Assembly (NCBI GenBank): GCA_043739385.1
Contig: JAYUED010000059.1
Span: 54,640 to 118,639, forward strand
Direction of reading: 5' to 3'
DNA length: 64,000 nucleotides
From: Defluviibacillus sp043739385
GTDB taxonomy: Bacteria; Pseudomonadota; Gammaproteobacteria; Burkholderiales; Burkholderiaceae_C
Below the pieces are notes generated by a model that saw only the letters and a list, made by a program, of their open reading frames with translations, did no database searches and had not been told where the DNA came from. Below are positions 36,397 through 45,105 of the stretch, one piece after another; within the stretch, counting starts at the first letter, position 1, and each line of letters starts with the position of its first letter. Position numbers and translations under genes: made by a program.

Positions 36397-36421
36397 GGCA
36401 GCGGACTCAAAACCTGCTGCC
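36397..36421 (-). terminator. Possible terminator after serA
   Basis: GGCAGC at 36397-36402 pairs with GCTGCC at 36416-36421 around a 13-nt loop, followed on the minus strand by TTAAAATC. It lies about 70 bp after the serA stop and upstream of the large oxidoreductase, so it could separate the two transcripts. Confidence 0.45.
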
Positions 36422-36492
36422 CTACCGAAAGCAGGGTGAAAGCCGAGCAGCAACCAAGAGTTTCGCCTGCTAATTCGTCACCATATCGACGC

Positions 36493-37722
36493 CTAAAACA
36501 GCACGCGCGAGCGGATGGTGCCCGGCACAGCAGCCAGTTTCTCAAGCGCCAGATCGGACGATGCCGCGTCAATGTCAATCACCACATAGCCAATCTTTTC
36601 GTTAGTTTGCAAAAACTGTGAACAGATGTTGATGTGGTTGTCCGAAAAGATCCGGTTCACTTCAGACAGCACGCCGGGCACGTTGTGGTGAATGTGCAGC
36701 AGGCGGTGCTTGCCAGGGTGCGCAGGCAAGGCGACTTCGGGGATATTGACGGACGAGGTAGAGGTGCCGTTATCGCTGTACTTGACCAGCTTTTCCGCTA
36801 CTTCCAAACCGATATTGGCCTGCGCTTCGAGCGTAGAACCACCGATATGGGGCGTCAAAATCACGTTGTCCAGCCCACGCAAAGGTGAAGTGAACTCGTC
36901 TTTATTGGTTCGCGGCTCAATCGGGAACACGTCGATGGCGGCACCCAGCAGCTTTTTTTCGCGCAAGGCTTGGGCCAGCGGCTCAATTTCTACCACCGTG
37001 CCACGAGAGGCGTTGATGAGGATGCCACCCGGCTTCATCGCCGCGATTTCTGCGGCACCGATCATCCACTGCGTCGCAGCGGTTTCAGGCACATGCAGGC
37101 TCACGATGTCGCTTTGGCCCAGCAGCTCATGCAGGCTGTGGACTTGCCGGGCATTGCCCAGCGGCAATTTGGCTACCACGTCATAGAAGGCTACATTCAT
37201 TCCCAGAGCCTCGGCCAGCACTGAGAGCTGGGTGCCAATGGAGCCGTAGCCCACCAAACCCAGCGTTTTGCCACGAATCTCAAAGGAATTATCAGCCGTC
37301 TTTAGCCAACCGCCACGGTGCGCCACAGCGCTTTTTTCGGGCACACCACGCAACAGCAAAATCGCCTCAGCAATCACCAGTTCGGCAACAGAACGGGTAT
37401 TCGAGAACGGGGCGTTGAAGACGGCAATACCCCTTTCTCGAGCGGCGTCCAAATCAACCTGGTTGGTACCGATGCAAAAGCAGCCTACAGCGGCCAGCTT
37501 AGTAGCATGGGCAAATACATCCGCCGTCAACTGAGTACGCGAGCGTATACCCAAGAAATGCGCATCGGCAATTTTGGCTTTCAGCTCAGCATCAGGCAGC
37601 GCACCGGGCAGGGATTCGATATTGGTGTAGCCGGCTGCACGCAGCACCTCCAGCGCAGAGGGGTGGACGCCTTCAAGCAGCAAAAACTTGATCTTGGTTT
37701 TGTCCAGGGAAGTCTTAATCAT
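36493..37722 (-). CDS. serA: D-3-phosphoglycerate dehydrogenase
   Basis: A 409-residue NAD-dependent enzyme for the first step of serine biosynthesis. The nucleotide-binding motif is LGLVGYGSIGTQLSVLAEAL, and catalytic Arg/Glu/His regions are ILINASRGTVVEIE and NVILTPHIGGSTLEAQANIG. The C-terminal ACT domain (RLLHIHHNVPGVLSEVNRIF, about residues 337-409) allows feedback by serine, as in the E. coli enzyme of nearly the same length. ATG 37722 has AAGGG upstream; the frame to 37809 adds a Ser/Pro-rich non-family stretch. Confidence 0.95.
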   Translation of the reverse strand: MIKTSLDKTKIKFLLLEGVHPSALEVLRAAGYTNIESLPGALPDAELKAKIADAHFLGIRSRTQLTADVFAHATKLAAVGCFCIGTNQVDLDAARERGIAVFNAPFSNTRSVAELVIAEAILLLRGVPEKSAVAHRGGWLKTADNSFEIRGKTLGLVGYGSIGTQLSVLAEALGMNVAFYDVVAKLPLGNARQVHSLHELLGQSDIVSLHVPETAATQWMIGAAEIAAMKPGGILINASRGTVVEIEPLAQALREKKLLGAAIDVFPIEPRTNKDEFTSPLRGLDNVILTPHIGGSTLEAQANIGLEVAEKLVKYSDNGTSTSSVNIPEVALPAHPGKHRLLHIHHNVPGVLSEVNRIFSDNHINICSQFLQTNEKIGYVVIDIDAASSDLALEKLAAVPGTIRSRVLF

Positions 37723-37815
37723 CGGGGAAACCCTTAAAGAGGACGGTGATGCTAGCACGGGGGTGCTCGTGGAAACCCCGCTAGCGCAGGCCTTGGGCTG
37801 CCGCGTCAAATCAAG

Positions 37816-37871
37816 CAGTCACACGACTGTCAAGTTTTTGTCACCGATATGCCATTCAAATGTCATATAAG
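37816..37871 (+). promoter_or_regulatory. PhoB-type control region of the ugp operon: five half-sites in 11-bp phase
   Basis: Seven-base half-sites resembling CTGTCAT start every 11 bp: CAGTCAC at 37816, CTGTCAA at 37827, TTGTCAC at 37838, ATGCCAT at 37849 and ATGTCAT at 37860. The core pair CTGTCAA-GTTT-TTGTCAC is a Pho box with the 7-4-7 layout. A -10-like TATAAG follows at 37866-37871, about 58 bp before ugpB. PhoB activates ugp in E. coli under phosphate limitation, so the same control is likely here. Confidence 0.75.
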
Positions 37872-37928
37872 ACCATTACGATCCACCGCTTTGCTTGCCT
37901 GTTCTAAATCTGAAAATCTGGAGAACCT

Positions 37929-39239
37929 ATGAAGTTCAAGTTTGCTGCTGCTGCGCTCGTCGCCGCAATGTCTGTGTCTTTCTCGGCGTACGCCCAAACC
38001 GAAATCCAATGGTGGCATTCGATGAACTCCGTCAATGGCGAATGGGTGAATGACCTGGCCAAAGAATTCAATGCCAGCCAAAAAGACTACAAAATCATGC
38101 CGGTCTACAAAGGCCAGTACGACGAATCAATGACCGCTGCTATCGCGGCTTACCGTGCAGGCAATGGGCCTGACATCTTGCAAGTGTTTGAAGTTGGCAC
38201 CGCAACCATGATGGCCAGTAAAAGCGCTATCGTGCCGGTCGCGCAGTTGATGAAGGATGCGGGAGAAAAGTTTGACCCTGCGGCCTATATTCCCGCCGTT
38301 GCCAGCTACTACACGGCAAGCAATGGTCAGATGATGAGCTTCCCATTCAACAGCTCTACCACCGTTTTTTACTACAACAAAGACGCCTTCAAAGCCGCTG
38401 GCCTGGACCCCAACAAGGCTCCCAGCACGTGGCCTGAAGTAGCTCTGGCGGCAGCCAAGCTCAAGGCCAGTGGCCATAAATGCCCAATGTCCATAGCGTG
38501 GCAAGGCTGGACGCAACTGGAAAGCTTCTCCACGTGGCACAACGTTGAATTCGCCACTAAAGCCAACGGCCTAGGCGGGCTGGATGCACGCTTGAAGACC
38601 AACTCACCACTTCATGTTCGCCACATCGAAAACCTCGGCAACATGGCAAAACAAGGCCTGTTTGTCTACAAGGGACGCGGTAACGTGCCCGAGGCCAGCT
38701 TTGTATCGGGCGAATGCGCCATGATGACCACCTCAAGTGGCTTCTATGGCAACGTCAAGAAAAACGCTAAATTCGCCTTCGGCTTGGCCCCCCTGCCCTA
38801 CTACCCCGATGTACCTGGAGCACCGCAAAACACCGTTATCGGTGGCGCCAGTCTGTGGGTTTTAGCCGGTAAAAAACCGGAAGAGTACAAAGGTGTCGCC
38901 AAGTTTTTCAGCTTCCTCTCGAGTCCTGAAGTACAGTCCGCCAGTCATAAACGTACTGGCTACCTGCCTGTAACGACCGCCTCGTTCGCGTTGACCGAGA
39001 AATCCGGCTTCTACAAAGAGAACCCCGGCACCGACGTGGCTCCCAACCAGATGATCCGCAAAACCACCACCAACTCACGCGGTATCCGCCTGGGCAACTA
39101 CCTGCTGGTGCGCGCGATTGAGGACGAAGAGTTGGAACAGGTCTGGGCTGGCAAAAAGACAGCAAAAGAAGCACTGGACACCATCGTGAGCCGTGGCAAC
39201 GAGGTGTTGGCACGGTTTGAAAAGGCCAACAAAAAGTAA
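37929..39239 (+). CDS. ugpB: Glycerol-3-phosphate ABC transporter substrate-binding protein
   Basis: A 436-residue periplasmic binding protein with signal peptide MKFKFAAAALVAAMSVSFSA and mature start QTEIQWWHSMNSVNGEWVND. EFNASQKDYKIMPVYKGQYD, FPFNSSTTVFYYNKDAFKAA and HKRTGYLPVTTASF are UgpB-like. It binds sn-glycerol 3-phosphate and glycerophosphodiesters for import. GGAGAAC precedes ATG 37929. It is the first gene of the ugpBAECQ operon, divergent from serA. Confidence 0.96.
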   Translation: MKFKFAAAALVAAMSVSFSAYAQTEIQWWHSMNSVNGEWVNDLAKEFNASQKDYKIMPVYKGQYDESMTAAIAAYRAGNGPDILQVFEVGTATMMASKSAIVPVAQLMKDAGEKFDPAAYIPAVASYYTASNGQMMSFPFNSSTTVFYYNKDAFKAAGLDPNKAPSTWPEVALAAAKLKASGHKCPMSIAWQGWTQLESFSTWHNVEFATKANGLGGLDARLKTNSPLHVRHIENLGNMAKQGLFVYKGRGNVPEASFVSGECAMMTTSSGFYGNVKKNAKFAFGLAPLPYYPDVPGAPQNTVIGGASLWVLAGKKPEEYKGVAKFFSFLSSPEVQSASHKRTGYLPVTTASFALTEKSGFYKENPGTDVAPNQMIRKTTTNSRGIRLGNYLLVRAIEDEELEQVWAGKKTAKEALDTIVSRGNEVLARFEKANKK

Positions 39240-39258
39240 GTCTAAAAAGTAAGCCACT

Positions 39259-40140
39259 ATGGAAAAGCGCGTCGTCTTCCGCTCCGGCTGGCTGCCTTGG
39301 GCCCTGATAACCCCGCAGCTGGTCGTCATCATCGTCTTTTTCTTCTGGCCAGCGGGTCAGGCGGTGCTGCAATCCTTTCAGCAGTCGGATGCCTTTGGCA
39401 CGTCAGTGGAATGGGTGGGACTGGAGAACTTTCGCAACCTGTGGCAGGACGTAACCTACTTGGAATCGTTCAAGACCACAGCGGTCTTCTCCATTTTGGT
39501 GGCGACGCTGGGCCTCAGTTTGTCGCTGGTATTGGCTGTTTTTGCCGATCGAGTGGTCAAGGGCGGCACGGTGTACAAAACCCTGCTGATCTGGCCCTAC
39601 GCTGTGGCTCCAGCGGTGGCTGGCGTGCTGTGGCTGTTCATGTTTTCACCCAGCATCGGCATCGTCGCCTACTGGTTGGAAGCCTGGGGCGTCACCTGGA
39701 ACCACCTGCTTAACGGCACCCACGCGATGATTTTGGTGGTGGTGGCGGCTGTATGGAAGCAAATTTCTTACAACTTTCTGTTCTTTTTGGCTGGCTTGCA
39801 AAGTATCCCCAAATCGCTGATTGAAGCGGCCTCCATTGATGGTGCCCGGCCTTGGCGGAGGTTTTGGACGATTCAATTCCCATTGCTCACGCCCACAACC
39901 TTCTTTTTGCTGGTCATCAACGTGGTTTATGCGTTTTTTGACACCTTCGCCATCATCGACTCGGCTACTAAAGGCGGGCCGGGCAAGGACACGGCAATTC
40001 TGGTCTACAAGGTGTATTACGACGGCTTCAAAGCCATGGATTTGGGCGGTTCTGCCGCGCAATCGGTGGTCTTGATGGTGATTGTGGTTGCATTGACCGT
40101 CATCCAATTCCGCTTTGTCGAGAAGAAAGTTAAATACTGA
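39259..40140 (+). CDS. ugpA: Glycerol-3-phosphate ABC transporter permease UgpA
   Basis: A 293-residue inner-membrane permease with six hydrophobic segments. LPWALITPQLVVIIVFFFWP forms the first, and LIEAASIDGARPWRRFWTIQ is the EAA coupling loop. The C-terminal VYKVYYDGFKAMDLGGSAAQ region is typical of UgpA. It starts 19 bp after ugpB and is followed by ugpE after 12 bp. Confidence 0.95.
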   Translation: MEKRVVFRSGWLPWALITPQLVVIIVFFFWPAGQAVLQSFQQSDAFGTSVEWVGLENFRNLWQDVTYLESFKTTAVFSILVATLGLSLSLVLAVFADRVVKGGTVYKTLLIWPYAVAPAVAGVLWLFMFSPSIGIVAYWLEAWGVTWNHLLNGTHAMILVVVAAVWKQISYNFLFFLAGLQSIPKSLIEAASIDGARPWRRFWTIQFPLLTPTTFFLLVINVVYAFFDTFAIIDSATKGGPGKDTAILVYKVYYDGFKAMDLGGSAAQSVVLMVIVVALTVIQFRFVEKKVKY

Positions 40141-40152
40141 TGAACGCGAACC

Positions 40153-41004
40153 ATGGTTGAGCGCCGCTCCTTTTTCAGCCTCCTGCCCCATATCGTACTG
40201 ATACTGGGCGTGCTCGTGGTGGCCTTTCCGGTCTACATCACCTTCGTTGCATCCACCCACACGGCGGCGGAAATGGTGCAGTCGCCCATACCGCTGCTCC
40301 CGGGTTCACACTTCATCGACAACTACACCACGGCCTTAATGGGCGGTGGCGCCGATTCAGGCTCGCAAGCAGCGGTGGGTCGGATGATGCGGGTCAGCCT
40401 CATCACGGCGCTCATCATTGCATTTGGCAAGATTGCCATTTCACTGCTTTCCGCCTTCGCTCTGGTGTACTTTCGCTTCCCGTTCAAGCCCTTCTTCTTC
40501 TGGGCTATTTTTGTCACGTTAATGCTGCCGGTGGAGGTACGCATTGGGCCCACCTACAAGGTAGTGGCTGATTTAGGCATGCTCAACAGCTATGCAGGTT
40601 TGACGATTCCACTGATCGCCTCGGCCACCGCCACCTTTTTGTTCCGCCAGTTTTTCATGAGCGTGCCCGACGAACTGGTGGAAGCCGCGCGCATGGACGG
40701 TGCTGGGCCGATGCGGTTTTTCAAAGATATCCTGGTGCCACTGTCCAAAACCAGCATGGCCGCGCTGTTTGTGATCCAGTTCATTTACGGCTGGAACCAG
40801 TACCTCTGGCCCCTTTTGGTCACCACCAACGAAAACATGTACCCCGTAGTAATTGGCATCAAACGGATGATCTCGGGTGGCGATTCACAAACAGAGTGGA
40901 ATCTGGTGATGGCTACCGCCATGCTGGCCATGATCCCGCCTGCGCTGGTGGTCATCCTGATGCAAAAATGGTTTGTCAAAGGTCTGGTGGACACCGAAAA
41001 ATAG
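40153..41004 (+). CDS. ugpE: Glycerol-3-phosphate ABC transporter permease UgpE
   Basis: A 283-residue inner-membrane permease, partner of UgpA. The first hydrophobic segment is IVLILGVLVVAFPVYITFVA, the EAA loop is in ELVEAARMDGAGPMRFFKDI, and WNQYLWPLLVTTNENMYPVV is characteristic of UgpE-type permeases. A tandem GTACCTAA repeat lies just after it, before ugpC. Confidence 0.95.
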   Translation: MVERRSFFSLLPHIVLILGVLVVAFPVYITFVASTHTAAEMVQSPIPLLPGSHFIDNYTTALMGGGADSGSQAAVGRMMRVSLITALIIAFGKIAISLLSAFALVYFRFPFKPFFFWAIFVTLMLPVEVRIGPTYKVVADLGMLNSYAGLTIPLIASATATFLFRQFFMSVPDELVEAARMDGAGPMRFFKDILVPLSKTSMAALFVIQFIYGWNQYLWPLLVTTNENMYPVVIGIKRMISGGDSQTEWNLVMATAMLAMIPPALVVILMQKWFVKGLVDTEK

Positions 41005-41010
41005 CCTGCA

Positions 41011-41034
41011 GTACCTAAGTACCTAAGTACCTAG
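41011..41034 (+). repeat. Three tandem copies of an 8-mer between ugpE and ugpC
   Basis: GTACCTAA at 41011-41018 and 41019-41026, then GTACCTAG at 41027-41034. It lies in the 85-bp gap, the only sizeable one inside the ugp operon, and is followed by ACGACAACGACAACGACTAA-type repetition before the ugpC start. Such short tandem repeats can vary in number by slippage. Confidence 0.7.
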
Positions 41035-41089
41035 TTACACGCAACCGCTTCCAACGACAACGACAACGACTAAAACTAAAACAACAAAC

Positions 41090-42094
41090 ATGGCCGCCAT
41101 ACAACTCAAAAACGTCATCAAGCGCTACGGCAAAGGCAAGACCGCCAATCAGGTGATCCACGGCGTAAATGCAGATATCCAAGATGGGGAATTCATCGTC
41201 ATCGTAGGCCCCTCGGGCTGTGGAAAATCTACGCTGCTGCGTATGGTCGCTGGACTGGAAGAGGTGAGCGACGGTGAAATCTCCATCGGTGGGCGCATCG
41301 TCAACGACCTGGAACCGGCTGAACGCGACATTGCGATGGTGTTCCAAAACTACGCGCTCTACCCACACATGAGTGTGTTCGAGAACATGGCTTACGGCCT
41401 AAAAATTGCCAAAGTGCCTCTGGACGAGATCAAAGCCCGTGTTGACAAAGCCGCCAAAATTTTGGAGATTGGACCCTTCCTGAACCGTAAGCCGCGCGAA
41501 CTCTCGGGTGGCCAGCGCCAACGCGTAGCCATGGGCCGCGCCATCGTGCGCCAGCCGCAGGTGTTTTTGTTTGACGAACCGCTCAGTAATTTGGACGCCA
41601 AATTGCGCGCCCAAACCCGGCTGGAAATCCAAAAACTGCACCGCGAGCTCGGCATCACCAGCCTATTTGTCACCCATGACCAAGTCGAGGCGATGACGTT
41701 GGCGCAGCGCATCATCGTGATGAACGGTGGCCGCATGGACCAGTTCGGTACGCCCGACGAGGTGTACCGCCGTCCTGCGACTACTTTCGTAGCAAGCTTT
41801 ATAGGCTCACCACCCATGAACCTGCTGAAACACGCGATTGGCGTGAAACCCGGAACGCTGATGGGTATTCGCCCTGAGCACTTGCATATTGGCACCAACG
41901 GCTGGGAAGCCACGGTAGAAACCGTGGAATTGCTGGGGGCTGAACGGCTGGTTTACTGCCGCGTTGGTGACGAGCAGCTGATCGTGCGCATGGACGAAGG
42001 CAAGCCTGCGCCGGTGGCCGGGGCAGCGGTTCACATTGCCCTGCAAGAAGAGCGCGTGCATTGGTTTGACGCGGAAAGTGGGAAACGACTGTGA
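41090..42094 (+). CDS. ugpC: Glycerol-3-phosphate ABC transporter ATP-binding protein
   Basis: A 334-residue ATPase of the MalK/UgpC type. Walker A is GPSGCGKST, the signature is LSGGQRQRVAMGRAI, Walker B is VFLFDEPLSNLDAKLR and the H-loop lies in FVTHDQVEAMTLAQR. A C-terminal TOBE-type regulatory domain begins about residue 240 (IGSPPMNLLKH, MGIRPEHLHIG). It powers UgpAE. The stop overlaps a possible GTG start of ugpQ. Confidence 0.95.
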   Translation: MAAIQLKNVIKRYGKGKTANQVIHGVNADIQDGEFIVIVGPSGCGKSTLLRMVAGLEEVSDGEISIGGRIVNDLEPAERDIAMVFQNYALYPHMSVFENMAYGLKIAKVPLDEIKARVDKAAKILEIGPFLNRKPRELSGGQRQRVAMGRAIVRQPQVFLFDEPLSNLDAKLRAQTRLEIQKLHRELGITSLFVTHDQVEAMTLAQRIIVMNGGRMDQFGTPDEVYRRPATTFVASFIGSPPMNLLKHAIGVKPGTLMGIRPEHLHIGTNGWEATVETVELLGAERLVYCRVGDEQLIVRMDEGKPAPVAGAAVHIALQEERVHWFDAESGKRL

Positions 42095-42108
42095 AGGTTA
42101 TGACGATT

Positions 42109-42897
42109 ATGACGAACACGAACGAGACCTCTCCCACCCTCCTTGCGCCTTGGCCTTACCCACGCCGGGTGGCCCACCGGGGCGCTGGCAAATTAGCCCC
42201 TGAGAATACGCTGGCAGCCTTTCGCCTAGGCGCATCGCATGGCTACCGCATGTTCGAGTGCGACGTGAAGCTGAGCGCAGATGGCGTACCTTTTTTGATG
42301 CACGACGCGACGCTTAACCGCACCACGAACGGCGATGGCACCGGTGGCGACCATCCCTGGAGCGCGCTCGCGCAACTTGATGCAGGCAGCTGGCATTCCC
42401 GTACCTACGCTGGTGAGCCCCTCCCCAGCTTCGAGAATATCGCTCAGTTCTGCCTGCGCAACGGCTACTTTTTGAACATCGAAATTAAAGCCACGCCGGG
42501 TGCAGAAGAACGCACCGGTGAAGTTGTCGCTCAGCACGCTGCACGCCTGTGGCAAGAGCAACAGGCTCGCCAAGACTCACCGTTGGCGCCGCCGTTGTTG
42601 ACCTCGTTCGACCCTGCATCGCTCGCCGGCGCCCGCAATGGCGCGCATGATCTACCGCGTGGCTTGCTGCTGGACGTACTGTGGGAAGGTTGGCTGGCAA
42701 CGGCCCACTCGCTGGGTTGCGTTGCCATCGTCTGCAAACACACGCTGTGGGATGCGACGACCGTGGCGCAAGTCAACGGTGCAGGAATGCGCTGTTCGAG
42801 CTATACCGTAAACGACGACGTAGCGGCACAACGTTTAGTGGATTTGGGCACCGACGGCATCATCACTGACCGGGTGGACTTGTTCAGCCCGGTATGA
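42109..42897 (+). CDS. ugpQ: Glycerophosphodiester phosphodiesterase
   Basis: A cytosolic GDPD-family enzyme of about 262 residues that splits imported glycerophosphodiesters into glycerol 3-phosphate and an alcohol. Active-site motifs are RVAHRGAGKLAPENTLAAF and FECDVKLSADGVPFLMHD, with NIEIKATPG supplying another metal ligand. The start is uncertain: GTG 42091 overlaps the ugpC stop, ATG 42100 is close to AAGG, and ATG 42109 has AAGG 11 nt upstream. It ends the operon 24 bp from the convergent aroQ. Confidence 0.94.
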   Translation: MTNTNETSPTLLAPWPYPRRVAHRGAGKLAPENTLAAFRLGASHGYRMFECDVKLSADGVPFLMHDATLNRTTNGDGTGGDHPWSALAQLDAGSWHSRTYAGEPLPSFENIAQFCLRNGYFLNIEIKATPGAEERTGEVVAQHAARLWQEQQARQDSPLAPPLLTSFDPASLAGARNGAHDLPRGLLLDVLWEGWLATAHSLGCVAIVCKHTLWDATTVAQVNGAGMRCSSYTVNDDVAAQRLVDLGTDGIITDRVDLFSPV

Positions 42898-42921
42898 AAC
42901 TCGGGCCATACACAGCCCCAT

Positions 42922-43389
42922 TTATGCCGAGAGCTTGGTCTGTGCTGCTTTAGCCGCCTGCGCAGCAGACACCCCCGCCCGCAGCGCGAGCAAATAACTC
43001 TCTGCGCCAAAACCACAAATCTGCCCTTTAACGATCTCGGCAAACACCGACACATGGCGGAACGACTCACGGGCGTGGATGTTAGACATGTGCAATTCGA
43101 TGATGGGGCATTTCAGGATTGCCAGCGCATCGCGAATGCCATAGCTGTAATGGGTCCAGGCCCCAGCGTTGATAAGTACCGCGTCCACGCTATCGGCATA
43201 GGCTTGGTGAATGCGCTCGCACATCGCACCTTCATGGTTGGTCTGAAAGCATTCGACCTGCGCGCCCAGCTCTTGGCCTAAAACACCCAAGCGGATGTTG
43301 ATTTCATCCAGCGTGCTGGTGCCGTACTGCGCAGGGTCGCGCTTGCCGAACATGTTGAGGTTGATGCCATTCAGAACGAGAATTTTCAT
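42922..43389 (-). CDS. aroQ: 3-dehydroquinate dehydratase, type II
   Basis: A 155-residue dodecameric-type dehydroquinase converting 3-dehydroquinate to 3-dehydroshikimate in the shikimate pathway. The N-terminus ILVLNGINLNMFGKRDPAQY holds the catalytic Arg and Tyr region; NAGAWTHYSYGIRDAL and ELHMSNIHARESFRH match the rest of the active site. LNGINLN and NAGAWTHYSYG differ from the commoner LNGPNLN and NPGAYTHTS patterns, marking a diverged subfamily. GA-rich tandem repeats lie in its leader. Confidence 0.93.
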   Translation of the reverse strand: MKILVLNGINLNMFGKRDPAQYGTSTLDEINIRLGVLGQELGAQVECFQTNHEGAMCERIHQAYADSVDAVLINAGAWTHYSYGIRDALAILKCPIIELHMSNIHARESFRHVSVFAEIVKGQICGFGAESYLLALRAGVSAAQAAKAAQTKLSA

Positions 43390-43410
43390 AAGTGCACTTC
43401 TTCTTTCTTA

Positions 43411-43436
43411 CTTCTTCTAACTTCTTCTAACTTCTT
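43411..43436 (-). repeat. CTTCTTCTAA tandem repeat in the aroQ leader
   Basis: CTTCTTCTAA occurs at 43411-43420 and 43421-43430, then a partial CTTCTT; related ACTTCTTCTTTCTTA lies next to it at 43396-43410. On the aroQ strand it reads as repeated GAAGAAGTTA, a purine-rich run 20-50 nt upstream of the ATG with several Shine-Dalgarno-like GAAG cores. Confidence 0.65.
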
Positions 43437-43444
43437 ACCGGGAC

Positions 43445-43726
43445 TTATCGCCCCCTACCCATCACCCATTGTGCTGTGGCCACAGCCAGCACCATTGCGC
43501 CATAGGTCGCCATCTTCCCGTCGTGCCCAAAGCCCCACAGCCCCAGAAGCAAGACGGCTAGACAGACTATAAAATTAATAGCAACTTGCGACCACCAAGT
43601 AAGCCATACAGGCTTATTTGATGCTGAAAATCGTCCTACAACGGTCACGCACAGCGCTAGCACCACGGCAGGGGCCGCGAAGTTGGCGAGGTGCGCAATT
43701 AGGGTCGTCAGATTCATAGTTGTCAT
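43445..43726 (-). CDS. Small membrane protein of unknown function
   Basis: A 93-residue protein with three predicted hydrophobic segments: LIAHLANFAAPAVVLALCVT, INFIVCLAVLLLGLWGF and YGAMVLAVATAQWVMG. I do not recognise a family. ATG 43726 (MTTMNLTT) or ATG 43717 (MNLTTLIAH) is the start; neither has a clear Shine-Dalgarno sequence. The gene is divergent from hemA and upstream of aroQ on the minus strand. It contains one near-copy of the GCTAY-N7-RTAGC palindrome (ACTAT-AAAATTA-ATAGC at 43566-43582). Confidence 0.65.
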   Translation of the reverse strand: MTTMNLTTLIAHLANFAAPAVVLALCVTVVGRFSASNKPVWLTWWSQVAINFIVCLAVLLLGLWGFGHDGKMATYGAMVLAVATAQWVMGRGR

Positions 43727-43732
43727 CGATTT

Positions 43733-43738
43733 TATAAT
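43733..43738 (+). promoter_or_regulatory. -10 element of the hemA promoter
   Basis: TATAAT at 43733-43738, about 40 bp before the hemA ATG. The -35 region is weak. It overlaps the start region of the divergent small membrane protein. Confidence 0.5.
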
Positions 43739-43777
43739 CGGTGCTTCTCCGAATAAAAACCACAAGAAAACCGCACG

Positions 43778-45082
43778 ATGGCAGTCTGGGCTTTAGGCCT
43801 TAACCACACCACAGCGCCGCTCGATTTGCGCGGCAGGTTTGCGTTCGCCTTGGACCAAATTGCCCCCACCCTTGGCGGCCTGCGTGAGGCCTTGCGTCAG
43901 CAATCGCAACAGCCATCAAACACCGGCCCCGAAGTCGCCATTCTCTCCACCTGCAATCGCACCGAAATATACGGTGTGGGCGACCAAAGCAGCCTGGTGC
44001 CCGTGCTGAACTGGCTCGCCCATACGGGTGGCGTGACGCCTGCAGTGCTGCAAAGTCATTCCTACACCCTGCAAGACGGCCTTGCCGCTCGCCACGCCTT
44101 TCGCGTCGCCAGTGGCTTGGACAGCATGGTGTTGGGTGAGCCACAAATCTTGGGCCAATTCAAAGACGCCGTACGGGTAGCCGATGAAGCCGGCGCCTTA
44201 GGTACGACACTGAATCAGCTCTTCCAACGCTCGTTCGCTGTTGCCAAAGAGGTCCGCACCTCAACCGAGGTCGGTGCGCACTCCATTAGCATGGCCGCGG
44301 CGGCAGTGCGCCTCGCGGGGCAGTTGTTTGAAGACTTGCGCCAAATCCGCGTGCTGTTTGTTGGGGCTGGTGAAATGATTGAGCTGGCTGCGACGCACTT
44401 TGCCGCCAAACAGCCGCTGGCCATGACCATTGCCAACCGCAGCATAGAACGCGGCGAGAAACTGGCCACACGTTTTGGCGCCGCAGTGATGCGGCTGGCA
44501 GATTTGCCAGATCGCCTGCACGAGTTCGATGCCGTCATCAGCTGCACCGCCAGCACCTTGCCTTTGATCGGTTTAGGGGCAGTGGAGCGGGCTTTGAAAC
44601 GCCGCAAGCACCGCCCGATGTTCATGGTCGATTTGGCCGTGCCACGTGATATCGAGCCTGAAGTTAAGGCACTGGACGACGTGTACCTCTACACCGTAGA
44701 TGACCTGTCCCACGTAGTGCAAACCGCGCAGGCCAGTCGCCAGGCGGCCGTCGCACAGGCGGAGGTCATCATCGACGCGGGCGTACAGAGTTTCATGCAC
44801 TGGATGGCCCAGCGCGGCCCTGGCGGCGTCGTACCGCTGATTCGACAACTGAATGCCCAAGCTGACGAGTGGCGCACTATTGAGCTCGCACGCGCCCAAA
44901 AATCCCTGTTGCGAGGCGACGATGTGCAGGCGGTGATGGAAGCGCTGTCTCGGAGCTTGACGCAAAAGATGCTGCACGGCGCGATGGCCGAGCTGAACGC
45001 TGCCGACCCGGCTCACCTTGACCATACCGCGCAGACCATTACACGACTCTTTTTACGCTCGCAAAGTAAAAACCGGTTCTAG
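43778..45082 (+). CDS. hemA: Glutamyl-tRNA reductase
   Basis: A 434-residue NADPH-dependent enzyme reducing glutamyl-tRNA to glutamate-1-semialdehyde, the committed step of haem synthesis by the C5 route. The N-terminus GLNHTTAPLDLRGRFAF, the catalytic cysteine in ILSTCNRTEIYG, HAFRVASGLDSMVLGEPQIL and the NADPH-site VLFVGAGEMIELAATHF are clear. It is followed by prfA after 122 bp, the hemA-prfA-prmC order found in many proteobacteria. Confidence 0.97.
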   Translation: MAVWALGLNHTTAPLDLRGRFAFALDQIAPTLGGLREALRQQSQQPSNTGPEVAILSTCNRTEIYGVGDQSSLVPVLNWLAHTGGVTPAVLQSHSYTLQDGLAARHAFRVASGLDSMVLGEPQILGQFKDAVRVADEAGALGTTLNQLFQRSFAVAKEVRTSTEVGAHSISMAAAAVRLAGQLFEDLRQIRVLFVGAGEMIELAATHFAAKQPLAMTIANRSIERGEKLATRFGAAVMRLADLPDRLHEFDAVISCTASTLPLIGLGAVERALKRRKHRPMFMVDLAVPRDIEPEVKALDDVYLYTVDDLSHVVQTAQASRQAAVAQAEVIIDAGVQSFMHWMAQRGPGGVVPLIRQLNAQADEWRTIELARAQKSLLRGDDVQAVMEALSRSLTQKMLHGAMAELNAADPAHLDHTAQTITRLFLRSQSKNRF

Positions 45083-45105
45083 CGCTGATCTGATAATCAT
45101 TGATT

